NCBI GenBank assembly: GCA_023409615.1
Contig: JAEYRF010000035.1
Location: forward strand, 1 to 42,636
DNA length: 42,636 nucleotides
From: Bacillota bacterium
GTDB lineage: Bacteria > Bacillota > Clostridia > Acetivibrionales > DTU013
Reading direction: 5' to 3'
Positions 7,229 to 15,705 of the stretch are shown piece by piece. Numbering within the stretch: the first letter of the stretch is position 1; each line of letters starts with the position of its first letter. Position numbers and translations under genes: made by a program. Under the pieces are notes generated by a model that worked only from the letters and a program-made list of their open reading frames with translations, searched no databases and had not been told where the DNA came from.

Positions 7229-8572
7229 GTGACTATGGATACCATCGGGAGAATACCTCCTCATAATATTGAAGCAGAGCAGGCCGTACTTGGCTGTATG
7301 CTGCTGGATGCGGACATTATTCCGACAGTGACGGAATTGATTCGCAGTGAAGATTTTTATAGAGAGGATCACAGAGAAATTTGTGAGGCCATCCTTGATA
7401 TTACAGAAAACGCAGGTCCGGTAGATATAATTACTGTGTCCGACCAATTGCAGCTGCGAGGAACCCTTGATTCAGTGGGCGGCCTGGATTACCTTGCCAG
7501 TATTTCCGGGGCAGTTCCCACAACAGCTAATGCTAAGCATTACACGAAGATAGTGGAAGAGAAGGCTCTGCTTCGTAAATTGATTAAGGCATCATCAGAC
7601 ATCGCATCTATGAGTTATGATGCTACGGATGAAGCTGTGTATGTACTGGACAGAGCTGAAAAAAGTATTTTTGATATTTTACAAAAAAGAAGCACTCAGG
7701 GATTTACACATATTAAGGATGTACTTCTGGATACGTTCAACCGCCTGGAGGAGCTATATAACAGCAAAAGCTATATTACTGGGATTCCAACGGGATTTAC
7801 CGATCTGGATCTTAAGACCGCAGGTCTCCAGAACTCGGATCTGGTATTGATCGCAGCCCGTCCCGGTATGGGCAAGACTGCAATGGCACTGAATATAGCA
7901 CAATATGCGGCGGTTCAGAAGCATGTGCCGGTAGCCATATTCAATCTTGAAATGTCCAAGGATCAGCTGGTTAACAGAATGCTCAGCAGTGAGGTCATGG
8001 TTGACAGTCAGAAAATGAGGACCGGAAAGCTTGAAGATGATGACTGGAACAAGATCGCCCAGGCATTGGCGCCTCTTTCCGCAGCACCCATCTTTATTGA
8101 CGATACACCGGGTATCTCCGTGATGGACATTCGGGCTAAATGCAGAAGGCTGAAGCTGGAGAAGAATCTCGGACTGGTTGTGATAGATTATCTGCAATTA
8201 ATGCAGGGCAGGGGCCGGGTGGAAAACAGGCAGCAGGAAGTGTCTGAAATTTCCAGATCTCTCAAGATACTGGCAAAGGAGCTTAACGTGCCTGTTGTAA
8301 CGATGTCTCAGCTTAGCAGAGGTCCTGAATCCAGAAATGATCACAGGCCTATGCTTAGTGACCTTCGAGAATCGGGTGCCATTGAGCAGGATGCTGATAT
8401 CGTTATGTTTTTATACAGGGATGACTATTACAACCCTGAAACGGAAAAGAAGAATATTGCGGAAGTGATTATCGCAAAACACAGAAATGGTTCCACAGGG
8501 ACCATTGAATTGCGATGGTTTGGGGAATATACGAAATTTGCTAATTTAAAGAGGGATGAATATAACAGATAG
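7229..8572 (+). CDS. dnaB: Replicative DNA helicase DnaB
   Basis: DnaB is the hexameric helicase that unwinds DNA at the replication fork (called DnaC in Bacillus subtilis). The 447-residue product has the N-terminal DnaB domain (IPPHNIEAEQAVLGCML) and the RecA-like motor. Walker A is RPGMGKTA with the lysine at residue 216, and the Walker B region is LGLVVIDYLQLM. I chose the GTG at 7229, ten bases after GGAGGG (7213-7218), over an ATG two codons later. The 3' end overlaps tilS by 17 bases. Confidence 0.97.
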   Translation: MTMDTIGRIPPHNIEAEQAVLGCMLLDADIIPTVTELIRSEDFYREDHREICEAILDITENAGPVDIITVSDQLQLRGTLDSVGGLDYLASISGAVPTTANAKHYTKIVEEKALLRKLIKASSDIASMSYDATDEAVYVLDRAEKSIFDILQKRSTQGFTHIKDVLLDTFNRLEELYNSKSYITGIPTGFTDLDLKTAGLQNSDLVLIAARPGMGKTAMALNIAQYAAVQKHVPVAIFNLEMSKDQLVNRMLSSEVMVDSQKMRTGKLEDDDWNKIAQALAPLSAAPIFIDDTPGISVMDIRAKCRRLKLEKNLGLVVIDYLQLMQGRGRVENRQQEVSEISRSLKILAKELNVPVVTMSQLSRGPESRNDHRPMLSDLRESGAIEQDADIVMFLYRDDYYNPETEKKNIAEVIIAKHRNGSTGTIELRWFGEYTKFANLKRDEYNR

Positions 8573-10001
8573 TTTCATTAGTCAGTTTCAACGAAAGGTA
8601 CTTGATACCATCAGGAACAGCTATCTCATCGAACAAGAAGAAGGTGTAGTTGTCGGGCTTTCCGGAGGGTATGATTCAGTATGTCTTCTTCATGTTCTCA
8701 ACTCTCTTTCTGAGACTCTACAGATCAAGCTTTATGCGGTTCATATAAACCATATGCTGCGTGGTATTGAAGCAAATGCGGATGAACATTATGCAGCTGA
8801 ACTTTGTCGTGAACTTGGAATACCATTTTCGGCAATACAGGTGGATGTCGGCGCTATTGCTAAGGAACGTGGCATTTCACTGGAGGAGGCGGGCAGGGAT
8901 GTTCGTTATAGAGAATTTTACAAATATGTGCAGACTGTCGGAGCAGCTAAAATTGCAGTAGCCCACAATAGAAATGATCAGGCGGAAACAGTAATGATGC
9001 ATATTATCAGGGGCTCCGCGACAGCAGGCCTTGTGGGCATGGAATATAAACGTGGGATAATAATACGGCCGATTTTGGATATCACCAGGGCTGAAATCGA
9101 GAATTATTGCCGGGAAGCGGGACTGTCGCCCAGAACAGACAGCTCTAATCTTTCGGAGGAATTCACTCGGAATAGGGTTCGGCTTGGCTTGCTTCCATAT
9201 ATTAATGAAAATTTCGGGATTAATATTGTGGACTCCCTTTGCAGGCTTTCAGTTCATGCTGCGGAGGATAACAGCTTTATTGATCAATGTGCATATGATG
9301 TTTTTAGTAACGTAATTTGTAATAAAAATATGGGCATGATAGAAATGAAGGCTGAAAAGCTGTCAGCATTGGCTCCGGCAATCCGCAATAGAGTATTTAA
9401 GCTGGCACTTGTCCATGTTGCAGGAAGCAGTACCGGAATCAACAGCATCCATTACAGGTCCCTCTCAGAGCTTGTCATAAAGGGAAGAACAGGAGCACAA
9501 GCCGAACTGCCGGGTGGGATTAGAGCCATCTATTCTTATGGCATTCTTAAAATAATAGATTCCGGAACTGTCCTTATGGATGATGAACCTATACATTTCC
9601 ATGGTATTTTGGATATACCGGGGACGATCTGGATACCTGAATTGAATGCGGAAGTGACGGCAACTATTCAATCCTATAATCATATTGATAATTACCTGTC
9701 ATTAGGTTATAATCCTTTCATGCAATTTTTTGATTACGAGATGATGAATAAGGGAATAAATATTAGAAATCGACAAAAAGGAGATGTTTTCAAGCCCCTT
9801 AAGTCAAATGGTACTAAAAGGTTGAAAGAATATTTTATTGACAGCAAGATCCCGCGGGAGCAGCGTGACAAGATGCCTCTTCTATGTATTGGAAATGAAG
9901 TAATTTGGGTTATTGGCGACAAAATAAGTGATAAATTCAGAGTAACTGAAAATACTAAAAGTATTGTTAAAATAGAGTACAATCGGAGGTCATCATTATG
10001 A
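8556..10001 (+). CDS. tilS: tRNA(Ile)-lysidine synthase
   Basis: TilS adds lysine to C34 of the CAU-anticodon isoleucine tRNA, changing it from Met to Ile decoding. The 481-residue product has the ATP pyrophosphatase loop SGGYDS at residues 36-41, followed by AVHINHMLRG and the substrate-binding AHNRNDQAETVMM. The C-terminal TilS domain is visible as GDVFKPLKSNGTKRLKEYFID. The ATG lies within the end of dnaB after GAGGG, so translation is probably coupled. hpt follows with overlap. The tilS-hpt-ftsH order is a classic Firmicutes arrangement. Confidence 0.96.
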   Translation: MNITDSFISQFQRKVLDTIRNSYLIEQEEGVVVGLSGGYDSVCLLHVLNSLSETLQIKLYAVHINHMLRGIEANADEHYAAELCRELGIPFSAIQVDVGAIAKERGISLEEAGRDVRYREFYKYVQTVGAAKIAVAHNRNDQAETVMMHIIRGSATAGLVGMEYKRGIIIRPILDITRAEIENYCREAGLSPRTDSSNLSEEFTRNRVRLGLLPYINENFGINIVDSLCRLSVHAAEDNSFIDQCAYDVFSNVICNKNMGMIEMKAEKLSALAPAIRNRVFKLALVHVAGSSTGINSIHYRSLSELVIKGRTGAQAELPGGIRAIYSYGILKIIDSGTVLMDDEPIHFHGILDIPGTIWIPELNAEVTATIQSYNHIDNYLSLGYNPFMQFFDYEMMNKGINIRNRQKGDVFKPLKSNGTKRLKEYFIDSKIPREQRDKMPLLCIGNEVIWVIGDKISDKFRVTENTKSIVKIEYNRRSSL

Positions 10002-10543
10002 TGGGGGACATTGAGGAAATTCTGGTAAGCCGCGAGAGAATCAAAGAGATGACGCAAAGACTGGGAAAGCAGATATCGAAGGATTATGCAGGGCGTGACC
10101 TGGTTCTTGTAGGCGTTCTGAAGGGCGGATTTGTTTTTCTATCGGATCTTATGAGAGAAATATCAATACCTGTGGATATGGATTTGATTGCTGTATCGAG
10201 CTATGGAGCATCCACAAGATCCTCAGGAGTTGTACGTATTATAAAGGATATGGATCTTAATGTGGCAGGCAAAGATGTACTCATTGTTGAAGACCTGGTA
10301 GATACAGGGCTTACACTGAAGCATCTTAAGGAGTTATTCAACACCAGGGGTCCAAAAAGTGTAAAGATATGTACTGCATTTGATAAGCCATCAAGAAGGA
10401 AGGTAAAGATCGAAGTGGAATACAATGGGATTGAGGTGCCGGATAAGTTTATTGTAGGATATGGACTGGATTATGCCGGGAAATACCGTAATCTTCCGGA
10501 TGTATGCACGCTGAAAAAAGAGATTTACTCCAATCAGCAATAG
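9998..10543 (+). CDS. hpt: Hypoxanthine (guanine) phosphoribosyltransferase
   Basis: Salvages hypoxanthine and guanine to IMP and GMP using PRPP. The 181-residue product has the type I PRTase fold: VGVLKGGFVFLSDLMR near residue 38 and the PRPP loop VEDLVDTG at residues 97-104. The C-terminal hood ends in PDVCTLKKEIY. The ATG at 9998 follows GGAGG (9985-9989). A second ATG at 10001 is equally plausible. It overlaps the tilS stop by four bases, so they share a transcript. Confidence 0.96.
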   Translation: MMGDIEEILVSRERIKEMTQRLGKQISKDYAGRDLVLVGVLKGGFVFLSDLMREISIPVDMDLIAVSSYGASTRSSGVVRIIKDMDLNVAGKDVLIVEDLVDTGLTLKHLKELFNTRGPKSVKICTAFDKPSRRKVKIEVEYNGIEVPDKFIVGYGLDYAGKYRNLPDVCTLKKEIYSNQQ

Positions 10544-10623
10544 TCGCAGACATATTGGAAAGACGGGAAGTATATAGTTAAAGACAGGTATATTATTGTG
10601 TTTTAAAAGGCTTTATGTTAATA

Positions 10624-10632
10624 TGATATAAT
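10624..10632 (+). promoter_or_regulatory. Extended -10 promoter of ftsH
   Basis: TGATATAAT matches the extended -10 consensus 43 bases before the ftsH start. No convincing -35 is visible. This suggests ftsH is at least partly transcribed separately from tilS-hpt. Confidence 0.5.
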
Positions 10633-10674
10633 CTGGAAGACAAAGTAAGAACTGAAGTTCCGGGAGGGAGATAT

Positions 10675-12489
10675 TTGAAATATTTTAAAGGTTTAAGCTT
10701 TTATATAGTAATCTTTGTAATCGTATTGTTTATGCTGACAATCTTCACAAGTTCAGGAAATCCGGCTGAACTTAGTTATACTGAGATGATTTCACATATA
10801 CAGAACAGTAATGTACAAAGTATCACTTTACAGGGTGATGAGGCTACGGTCGAACTGATCAATCCCAATAAAGCCTCCAAGACAAAGGAGTATGTCGTAT
10901 ATATTTCATCGGCAGATGCCTTTACAGAGATGGTGACTGATGCCTATGAGAATGGGCAAATCAAGGACTTCAAGGTCAGAAAGGCACCTACGGCTCCTTG
11001 GTGGGTCGCAATTCTTCCTACCATTGGCTTAATCGTCGTTTTTGTAATATTCTGGGTGTTTTTTCTTCAACAGTCTCAGGGCGGCGGTGGAAACAGAGTT
11101 ATGTCTTTTGGCAAGAGTCGTGCGAAAATCAGTACGGATGATAAGAAAAAGGTAACTTTTGAAGACGTTGCAGGAGCCGATGAAGAGAAGGAAGAATTGA
11201 AGGAGATTGTTGAATTTCTTAAAGCACCGAAAAAGTTTATTGAACTTGGTGCAAGGATCCCTAAAGGTGTTCTTTTGGTGGGACCTCCCGGTACAGGTAA
11301 AACATTGCTTGCCAAAGCAGTATCCGGTGAGGCTGGTGTTCCATTTTTCAGTATCAGCGGTTCCGATTTTGTAGAAATGTTTGTAGGCGTAGGTGCATCA
11401 AGGGTCAGAGATCTATTCGAACAGGCTAAGAAGAGTGCTCCATGTATTGTTTTCATAGACGAGATTGATGCAGTAGGAAGACACAGAGGCGCAGGTCTTG
11501 GCGGTGGCCATGACGAACGCGAACAGACGTTAAATCAGCTGCTTGTTGAGATGGATGGTTTTGGAGTGAACGAGGGAGTCATCATCCTGGCAGCGACAAA
11601 TAGACCGGACATATTGGACCCCGCACTTTTGAGACCAGGTAGATTTGATAGGAGAGTTTTTGTTGGATTTCCAGATATCAAAGGACGTGAGGCGATCCTT
11701 AAGGTTCATTCCAAAGGAAAACCACTGGCTTCAGATGTAAAACTGGATGAACTGGCAAAAAGCACACCTGGATTTACCGGTGCAGATTTGGAAAATTTAT
11801 TGAATGAAGCTGCCTTGCTTGCAGCACGTAAGAACAAGAAGCGTGTAGATATGGAAGACATTAAAGAAGCTACTTTTAAAGTAGTTATTGGACCTGAGAA
11901 GAAGAGCAGAGTAATGACCGATAAGGAGAAGAAGCTGACAGCCTATCATGAAGCCGGTCATGCCATTGCAGTCAAGGTTGCATCATCGACTGACAAGGTC
12001 GATAGGGTCTCCATAATCCCTTCGGGCAGAGCGGGCGGATATACTGCCCATAAACCGGATGAGGATAAATCCTACCATACGAAGGGTCAGTTGATGGAGT
12101 CAATCATCATTGCCATGGGCGGTAGAGCTGCTGAGGATATAGTGCTTGGGGAGATCAGCACAGGAGCATCCAGTGATCTCAAGCACGCTAACAGTGTTGC
12201 AAGAAGCATGATAATCAAATTTGGTATGAGTGATAACCTAACCAATATGGTTTTTGACGAAAACGATGAGGTGTTCATCGGGCGTGACTTTGGACACACC
12301 AGAAGCTACAGCGAGGAAGTGGCTGCAACGATCGACAGGGAAGTGAAGCACCTAATTGACTCGGCTTATGAGAAGACTATTGCCATATTGAAGGAGCATA
12401 TTACTACGCTTCATAGAATTGCTGAAGCGCTGTTGGAGAAGGAACGACTGGAAGGCAATGAGTTCGAGGAATTGTTTTCGGCAACATAA
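10675..12489 (+). CDS. ftsH: ATP-dependent zinc metalloprotease FtsH
   Basis: FtsH is a membrane-anchored AAA+ protease that degrades misfolded membrane proteins and some regulators. The 604-residue product has a membrane helix at about 8-25, an extracytoplasmic domain, and a second helix at about 110-130. Walker A GPPGTGKT is at 203-210, Walker B is FIDEIDAVG, and the second region of homology is ATNRPDILDPALLRPGRFD. The zinc motif HEAGH is at 425-429. The start is TTG, after GGGAGGGAG at ideal spacing. Length is typical for Firmicutes. Confidence 0.97.
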   Translation: MKYFKGLSFYIVIFVIVLFMLTIFTSSGNPAELSYTEMISHIQNSNVQSITLQGDEATVELINPNKASKTKEYVVYISSADAFTEMVTDAYENGQIKDFKVRKAPTAPWWVAILPTIGLIVVFVIFWVFFLQQSQGGGGNRVMSFGKSRAKISTDDKKKVTFEDVAGADEEKEELKEIVEFLKAPKKFIELGARIPKGVLLVGPPGTGKTLLAKAVSGEAGVPFFSISGSDFVEMFVGVGASRVRDLFEQAKKSAPCIVFIDEIDAVGRHRGAGLGGGHDEREQTLNQLLVEMDGFGVNEGVIILAATNRPDILDPALLRPGRFDRRVFVGFPDIKGREAILKVHSKGKPLASDVKLDELAKSTPGFTGADLENLLNEAALLAARKNKKRVDMEDIKEATFKVVIGPEKKSRVMTDKEKKLTAYHEAGHAIAVKVASSTDKVDRVSIIPSGRAGGYTAHKPDEDKSYHTKGQLMESIIIAMGGRAAEDIVLGEISTGASSDLKHANSVARSMIIKFGMSDNLTNMVFDENDEVFIGRDFGHTRSYSEEVAATIDREVKHLIDSAYEKTIAILKEHITTLHRIAEALLEKERLEGNEFEELFSAT

Positions 12490-12500
12490 TGGATTTTCGT

Positions 12501-12518
12501 TATACCAATTGGTATAAT
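12501..12518 (+). promoter_or_regulatory. metK promoter (-10) within a perfect 16-bp palindrome
   Basis: TGGTATAAT at 12510-12518 is a perfect extended -10. The palindrome TATACCAATTGGTATA (12501-12516) overlaps it, so a dimeric repressor could bind there. Transcription would begin near 12525, just ahead of the SAM-I aptamer. No good -35 is visible. Confidence 0.5.
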
Positions 12519-12546
12519 TGAGATAAGAAAGTACAATTTTATAATA

Positions 12547-12646
12547 CTTATCAAGAGTGGTGGAGGGACTGGGCCCAATGATACCCCGGCAACCGGCCAA
12601 TAGGCAGCGGTGCCAATTCCTGCAGGATTTCATCCTGAAAGATGAG
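12547..12646 (+). promoter_or_regulatory. SAM-I riboswitch (S-box) aptamer controlling metK
   Basis: The segment shows the S-box consensus: the P1 5' strand CTTATCA with AGAG, then GGTGGAGGGACTGGGCCC, AATGATACCCCGGCAACC, a GGTGCCAATTCC arm, and the P1 3' strand GATGAG at 12641-12646. CTTATC (12547-12552) pairs with GATGAG. In this class S-adenosylmethionine binding favours a downstream terminator, so metK is shut off when SAM is plentiful. It lies just before metK, a standard target. Confidence 0.95.
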
Positions 12647-12661
12647 AAAATCAAGTTTTTG

Positions 12662-12695
12662 AGCCTCTTTCTTTTCAGGAAGAGGCTTTATTTTC
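12662..12695 (+). terminator. Riboswitch-controlled terminator before metK
   Basis: AGCCTCTT (12662-12669) pairs with AAGAGGCT (12680-12687), followed by TTATTTT. This is the expression platform of the SAM-I riboswitch. It lies 16 bases after the aptamer and 37 bases before metK. Confidence 0.9.
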
Positions 12696-12732
12696 TATCA
12701 AAATATATTTTCTATAAGAGGGGAGACTTAAT

Positions 12733-13926
12733 ATGTCAAAGAAATTATTTACATCAGAATCTGTAACAGAGGGACATCCCGATAAGGTATGCGACCAAAT
12801 ATCTGATGCTGTACTGGATGCGATCTATGCTGAAGACCCATATGCAAGGGTTGCATGTGAAACAGCAGTGACAACGGGCATGGTGCTTGTAATGGGAGAG
12901 ATATCAACAAAATGCTATGTTGATATCCCTAAAGTGGTCAGAAGTACGATTATGGAGATAGGATATGATCGTGCCAAATTTGGGTTTGATGGTGAAACCT
13001 GTGCTGTTATTACGTCGATAGATGAGCAGTCAGGCGATATTGCAATGGGAGTTGACAAGGCGCTGGAGGCGAAGACCGGAGAGATGAATGATTCACAGAT
13101 CGCAGAGATTGGAGCAGGGGATCAGGGAATGATGTTTGGCTATGCATGCGACGAGACACCCGAACTGATGCCAATGCCAATATCACTTGCACATAAATTA
13201 GCTAAAAGACTTTCCGAGATCCGGAAGGATGGAACATTGGATTATCTCAGACCTGATGGAAAGTCACAAGTAACAGTAGAATATGATGGGGATAAGCCGG
13301 TAAGAGTGGATACAGTTGTTATTTCTACCCAGCATTCGGAAGAAGCAGAGCATGATGATATTGAAAGAGATATTATTGAACTGGTAATTAAGAAGGTGAT
13401 ACCTGCAGAGTTGCTCGACAGTAAAACCAGATTTTTGGTGAATCCTACCGGCAGGTTTGTTGTAGGTGGTCCTCAGGGAGATTCGGGTCTGACAGGGAGA
13501 AAGATAATTGTTGATACCTACGGCGGGTATGCAAAGCATGGTGGAGGGGCATTTTCCGGTAAGGATCCGACGAAGGTTGACCGTTCGGCTGCATATGCTG
13601 CCAGATATGTTGCCAAAAACATTGTGGCGGCAGGCCTTGCACGAAAGGTAGAGGTTCAGCTGGCATATGCAATTGGCGTGGCAAAACCTGTATCTGTAAT
13701 GATTGATACTTATGGTACCGGTAAGCTGTCTGACGAAAAACTATCTCAGCTCGTTCAGAGATTTTTCGATTTAAGGCCTGCAGCCATCATACAGACTTTG
13801 GATCTCAGAAGGCCAATATACAAGCAGACTGCAGCATATGGACATTTTGGCAGGACAGACATTGATCTGCCATGGGAAAAAACCGATAAGGCTGATGTGT
13901 TAAAAAAGGCTGCAAGCGAAATGTAA
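12733..13926 (+). CDS. metK: S-adenosylmethionine synthetase
   Basis: Makes S-adenosylmethionine from methionine and ATP. The 397-residue product begins with the conserved TSESVTEGHPDKVCDQISDA. It contains the GAGDQGMMFGYA signature and the phosphate-binding GGGAFSGKDPTKVDRSAAY. Its length is standard. The ATG follows AAGAGGGGAGA. Expression is controlled by the SAM-I riboswitch upstream. SAM is the cofactor for the radical-SAM protein and methyltransferase encoded later in the window, although no direct link is implied. Confidence 0.98.
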   Translation: MSKKLFTSESVTEGHPDKVCDQISDAVLDAIYAEDPYARVACETAVTTGMVLVMGEISTKCYVDIPKVVRSTIMEIGYDRAKFGFDGETCAVITSIDEQSGDIAMGVDKALEAKTGEMNDSQIAEIGAGDQGMMFGYACDETPELMPMPISLAHKLAKRLSEIRKDGTLDYLRPDGKSQVTVEYDGDKPVRVDTVVISTQHSEEAEHDDIERDIIELVIKKVIPAELLDSKTRFLVNPTGRFVVGGPQGDSGLTGRKIIVDTYGGYAKHGGGAFSGKDPTKVDRSAAYAARYVAKNIVAAGLARKVEVQLAYAIGVAKPVSVMIDTYGTGKLSDEKLSQLVQRFFDLRPAAIIQTLDLRRPIYKQTAAYGHFGRTDIDLPWEKTDKADVLKKAASEM

Positions 13927-13978
13927 ATAGAGTGAAACAGAGTGCAGTAGGCATAATAAAGTAGAACAGAGTACAATT

Positions 13979-14018
13979 AAGGGGATGGGTTGCGAAATAT
14001 GCGGCCCGTCCCCTTTTT
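13979..14018. terminator. Bidirectional terminator between metK and the HD-GYP gene
   Basis: AAGGGGATGGG (13979-13989) pairs with CCCGTCCCCTT (14005-14015) with one G-T pair, followed by TTTTT on the plus strand. On the minus strand the HD-GYP gene ends inside it and the run AATTGT follows, so termination there is weaker. It serves converging genes. Confidence 0.85.
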
Positions 14019-15087
14019 AAACAAAAATCTCAACAATTTCTGCTTCTGTATTTTCATTCAAATCAATGATGTATGGTTGAAGCACCGGTGGCCCCCATTT
14101 GTTTGAAAAGACACTTATTTTTTGCCTTTCACTGCCTACCTGCCCGGATGAAATAACGCTGCCCAATTCTCCTGTATTTAGCAGAACCAGTGTTCCGGTG
14201 CGGTATACGGCTATACTGTCAATGAACAGGTCCACAATAAATGGATCAAACAGCACACCGGAGTTGGATTTAATGTATGATGCGGCAATGTGCGGCAGCT
14301 CCCGCTTTTTGTAGACCCTGTCGGAGGTGAGTGCATCATACACATCAGCCAGTGCGACAATTCTGGAAAACGGATCAATAAGGTTTGAAGACAGTCCCAG
14401 CGGATACCCCGAACCATCCCATTTCTCGTGATGTTGAAATGCAATATTGGCAACCTTTGAATTCATTAGATAGGTGTTCTTAATAATTTCGCAGCCATAC
14501 ACCGTATGAAGCTTCATTTGAGAAAATTCATCATTTGTCAGCTTTCCCGGTTTCTGAAGGATTTCCAGTGGAACCTTACATTTACCGATATCGTGCAGAA
14601 TTGCTCCCATGCCAAGGGACATCAGTGGATCCTTGCTATAACCGAGTTTTTTACCGAGTATGATGGAGTAGATACAGACATCCACTGAGTGCAGGAAGGT
14701 ATAGTTATCGATATCTCTAATCCCTGTGAGCTGAAGCATGACTGTTTCATTTTCTATCACCCTTGTCAGAATATCTCCAACAGCAGATCTGACAGTAGAC
14801 ATGTCAGATTTTTCATCTTTTCTTGCCATTGTAAAAATATCTTTTATAGTAGAAGTTGCGTGATTATATACTTTTTCTTCTTCAAATTCTTCAATTGGTG
14901 TGTATGGCCCTTCCTCCACGTAAATATAATTGACACTGAAGGCCTCCATCTTTCTAAGATAAAGGGGTTTTACCGCAAAACCGGCTAGAAGCAGAAGCCT
15001 CCCATCGGATAATCTGATATCCTTTGCGAGCTTCATACCTGGCTTGAGCTGTGACAGTGGTAATTTAATCACTGTAAAGTCCTCCAT
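14017..15087 (-). CDS. HD-GYP domain protein, predicted cyclic-di-GMP phosphodiesterase
   Basis: HD-GYP proteins hydrolyse c-di-GMP, a regulator of motility and surface life. The 356-residue product has an N-terminal domain of about 110 residues (VIKLPLSQLKPGMKLAKDI) without membrane segments. The HD dyad is at H165-D166 (LHDIGKCKVP), the second metal site is HHEKWDGSGYP from residue 219, and an ALADVYDALTSDRVYK segment follows. The GYP triad is intact, so activity is likely. A short C-terminal extension of about 60 residues follows. The gene is divergent from the small membrane protein gene and has its own promoter. Its position next to a flagellar locus fits motility control, but that is inference. 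Confidence 0.93.
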   Translation of the reverse strand: MEDFTVIKLPLSQLKPGMKLAKDIRLSDGRLLLLAGFAVKPLYLRKMEAFSVNYIYVEEGPYTPIEEFEEEKVYNHATSTIKDIFTMARKDEKSDMSTVRSAVGDILTRVIENETVMLQLTGIRDIDNYTFLHSVDVCIYSIILGKKLGYSKDPLMSLGMGAILHDIGKCKVPLEILQKPGKLTNDEFSQMKLHTVYGCEIIKNTYLMNSKVANIAFQHHEKWDGSGYPLGLSSNLIDPFSRIVALADVYDALTSDRVYKKRELPHIAASYIKSNSGVLFDPFIVDLFIDSIAVYRTGTLVLLNTGELGSVISSGQVGSERQKISVFSNKWGPPVLQPYIIDLNENTEAEIVEIFV

Positions 15088-15143
15088 ATTAGCCCAAAGA
15101 ATTGTAAAACAAATTGCAATTACATTCTATGTTTATTATCTTA

Positions 15144-15171
15144 ATTATAGCACATTATGTAATTTTGAGAA
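15144..15171 (-). promoter_or_regulatory. Candidate sigma-A promoter of the HD-GYP gene (minus strand)
   Basis: Read on the minus strand, TTCTCA (15171-15166) and TGCTATAAT (extended -10, TATAAT at 15149-15144) are spaced 16 bases apart. It lies 57 bases upstream of the HD-GYP start. Confidence 0.5.
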
Positions 15172-15190
15172 CATATTCATAAACATACAA

Positions 15191-15220
15191 TGAACATCTG
15201 TACCTGTATCTGAATATAAT
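15191..15220 (+). promoter_or_regulatory. Candidate sigma-A promoter of the small membrane protein and recD2
   Basis: TGAACA (15191-15196) and a perfect TATAAT (15215-15220) are spaced 18 bases apart, 34 bases before the start at 15254. With the minus-strand promoter at 15144-15171 it forms a divergent promoter pair. Confidence 0.45.
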
Positions 15221-15253
15221 ATTATTCTCAGTATTAAAAGGAGGTGTTTGGGA

Positions 15254-15625
15254 ATGTTAGCCAGACTGCCTGAATGTATCATATACCTTCTGGCAGCATA
15301 CGGAATGCTTGTGCTGCTAATGAGTGCGATTGATATGATACGTTGTAAAATGGCTGAAAATCGTCCAAAGGTCCGCATTGTTCTGCTCGTTCAGAATGCT
15401 CAGGAACAAATAGAGTTTATTGTAAGAAATGTTGTTATAAAGGACTATGCATCCAAAGTGCTTTCAGATAATAAAGTGGTTTTTGTGGATATGGATTCGT
15501 CGGATGGAACTGCAGCACTCCTGAAAAAGCTCCAGCAATGCTATCCCAGCATTGAGGTCATGCAGTATAAGGACAAGGATGAGATTTTCAGTGATTTTCA
15601 ACTCTTTTCACCCACTGAAAAGTGA
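15254..15625 (+). CDS. Small protein with one membrane helix and a glycosyltransferase-like fragment
   Basis: I do not recognise this 123-residue protein as a named family. Residues 5-28 form a hydrophobic helix (CIIYLLAAYGMLVLLMSAI). The remainder, VRIVLLVQNAQEQIEFIVRN then KVVFVDMDSSDGTAALLKK, resembles the first beta strands and the DxSSDGT loop of family-2 glycosyltransferases, but the catalytic half is absent. It may be a conserved stand-alone module rather than a broken gene, because the frame is intact and AAAGGAGGTG (15237-15246) precedes it well. The ATG at 15254 gives better spacing than a TTG at 15248. recD2 follows after 80 bases. Confidence 0.7.
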   Translation: MLARLPECIIYLLAAYGMLVLLMSAIDMIRCKMAENRPKVRIVLLVQNAQEQIEFIVRNVVIKDYASKVLSDNKVVFVDMDSSDGTAALLKKLQQCYPSIEVMQYKDKDEIFSDFQLFSPTEK

Positions 15626-15705
15626 GCTATACTATAATATAGCTAATGCTTACAAAAAACAGGAAGATGATCAATATTTGATTAAGATATTGATGTGGCA
15701 CACAA

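Noticed and set aside
15604..15622. Hairpin CTTTTCA/TGAAAAG at the end of the small membrane protein gene
   Set aside because: It has no T run and lies within the coding sequence; recD2 follows closely.
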